From the NCBI GenBank assembly GCA_040954595.2, contig CM082591.2, forward strand, positions 744,001-808,000: a DNA stretch of 64,000 bases. The letters run 5' to 3'. Below are positions 63,566 to 64,000 of this stretch, in pieces; position 1 is the first letter of the stretch, and each line of letters opens with the position of its first letter. The position numbers and the translations under genes were made by a program. The notes beneath the pieces were generated by a model. That model ran no database searches and was not told the origin of the DNA. It saw only the letters and a program-made list of their open reading frames with translations. This DNA comes from Balanoglossus misakiensis. Lineage: Eukaryota; Hemichordata.

Positions 63566-64000
63566 ACATCACCATGAAATACATGTCCACACGACATCAA
63601 AAACAGTGAAATTTGGGAGAAAATTTAGAGGCAGCGTCGATGAATTTCCGACTGTTGTTGATTGCATGCCATGGCAACAAAGTTCAAACTGAACCCATGT
63701 CACTTTCACAAATTTTGGAGTTATTTTCCACATTTTGAAGAAAAATTCCGGACAGAAATTAATTGTAGGTGCAGTCGCTACATCTACTGAGTGGAGGCAA
63801 AATAAACTGAGGGTGTTTTGAGTAATTTTTGCAGTTTATTTTGAGGGATTTTGAGACAAGACTGTTTGAAACTGAATGCAATCCGTCAACTTGGAATGTA
63901 AACAATCAAAAATTGGGTTCTTTTTTCCACATTTACAAAGACATTTTTGAGAGAAACTTATTTCAGCCTACAGTCACTTCATGTAACGAGTATAAATAAT
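63566..64000 (+). other. 3' flank of gene B, duplicate of the gene A 3' flank
   Basis: Near-identical to 51,330-51,770, including AATAAA at 63801-63806. The duplication continues to the window edge, so its right boundary is not visible. Confidence 0.7.

Overview
The window is animal (metazoan) nuclear DNA. Coding sequence is cut into short exons with GT-AG introns, the background is AT-rich, and there are several families of dispersed and tandem repeats. The gene set (a Four-jointed kinase, a BAX-type Bcl-2 protein, an NR1-group nuclear receptor and a tandem pair of very large NHL-repeat fusion proteins) and the frequent TACATGTA/ACCGGT-type words suggest a marine invertebrate, for example a hemichordate, amphioxus, echinoderm or lophotrochozoan. 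I cannot place it more closely by reading alone. Exon structures below were built by hand from open frames, splice signals and phase agreement. Several frames open with GTG or TTG, so starts were moved to the first credible ATG.

Layout. 1-536 (-): probable first coding exon of a gene leaving the left edge. 537-7,430: intergenic, with microsatellites and a tRNA-SINE-like head. 7,568-10,767 (+): Four-jointed (Fj/Fjx1) Golgi kinase, 5 exons. 11,955-13,928 (+): type II membrane protein of the protein O-fucosyltransferase fold, 4 exons. 15,887-17,313 (-): BAX-like apoptosis effector, 5 coding exons plus a 5' UTR exon ending at 17,750. 19,691-39,701 (+): NR1-type nuclear receptor, 9 exons, with a 15.7 kb first intron that holds a 46-unit hairpin minisatellite. 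42,934-51,329 and 55,993-63,565 (+): two tandem paralogues, here called gene A (1583 aa) and gene B (1479 aa), each with eight coding exons and a cluster of alternative non-coding leader exons.

The tandem pair is the main discovery. Each protein joins (i) repeated N-lobe-like modules and one GT-B glycosyltransferase-like region whose donor-site EX7E motif has lost its first Glu, (ii) a domain resembling TRADD-N, (iii) an unrecognised domain, (iv) a long coiled coil, (v) a Glu/Lys/Thr-rich linker and (vi) a C-terminal NHL beta-propeller. The paralogues are nearly identical through the GT-B-like and coiled-coil parts, but the propeller exon differs at many sites, and these sites recur at the same position in each propeller blade. 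That is the pattern expected of a recognition face under diversifying selection, so I propose a family of immune-type receptors that has not been described in this form. The duplication is repeat-driven: a 417-bp module gain or loss in the first exon, a 108-bp coding repeat in the linker and a MITE-bearing intron insertion separate the two copies. The window ends inside the 3' flank of the second copy, so the array may continue.
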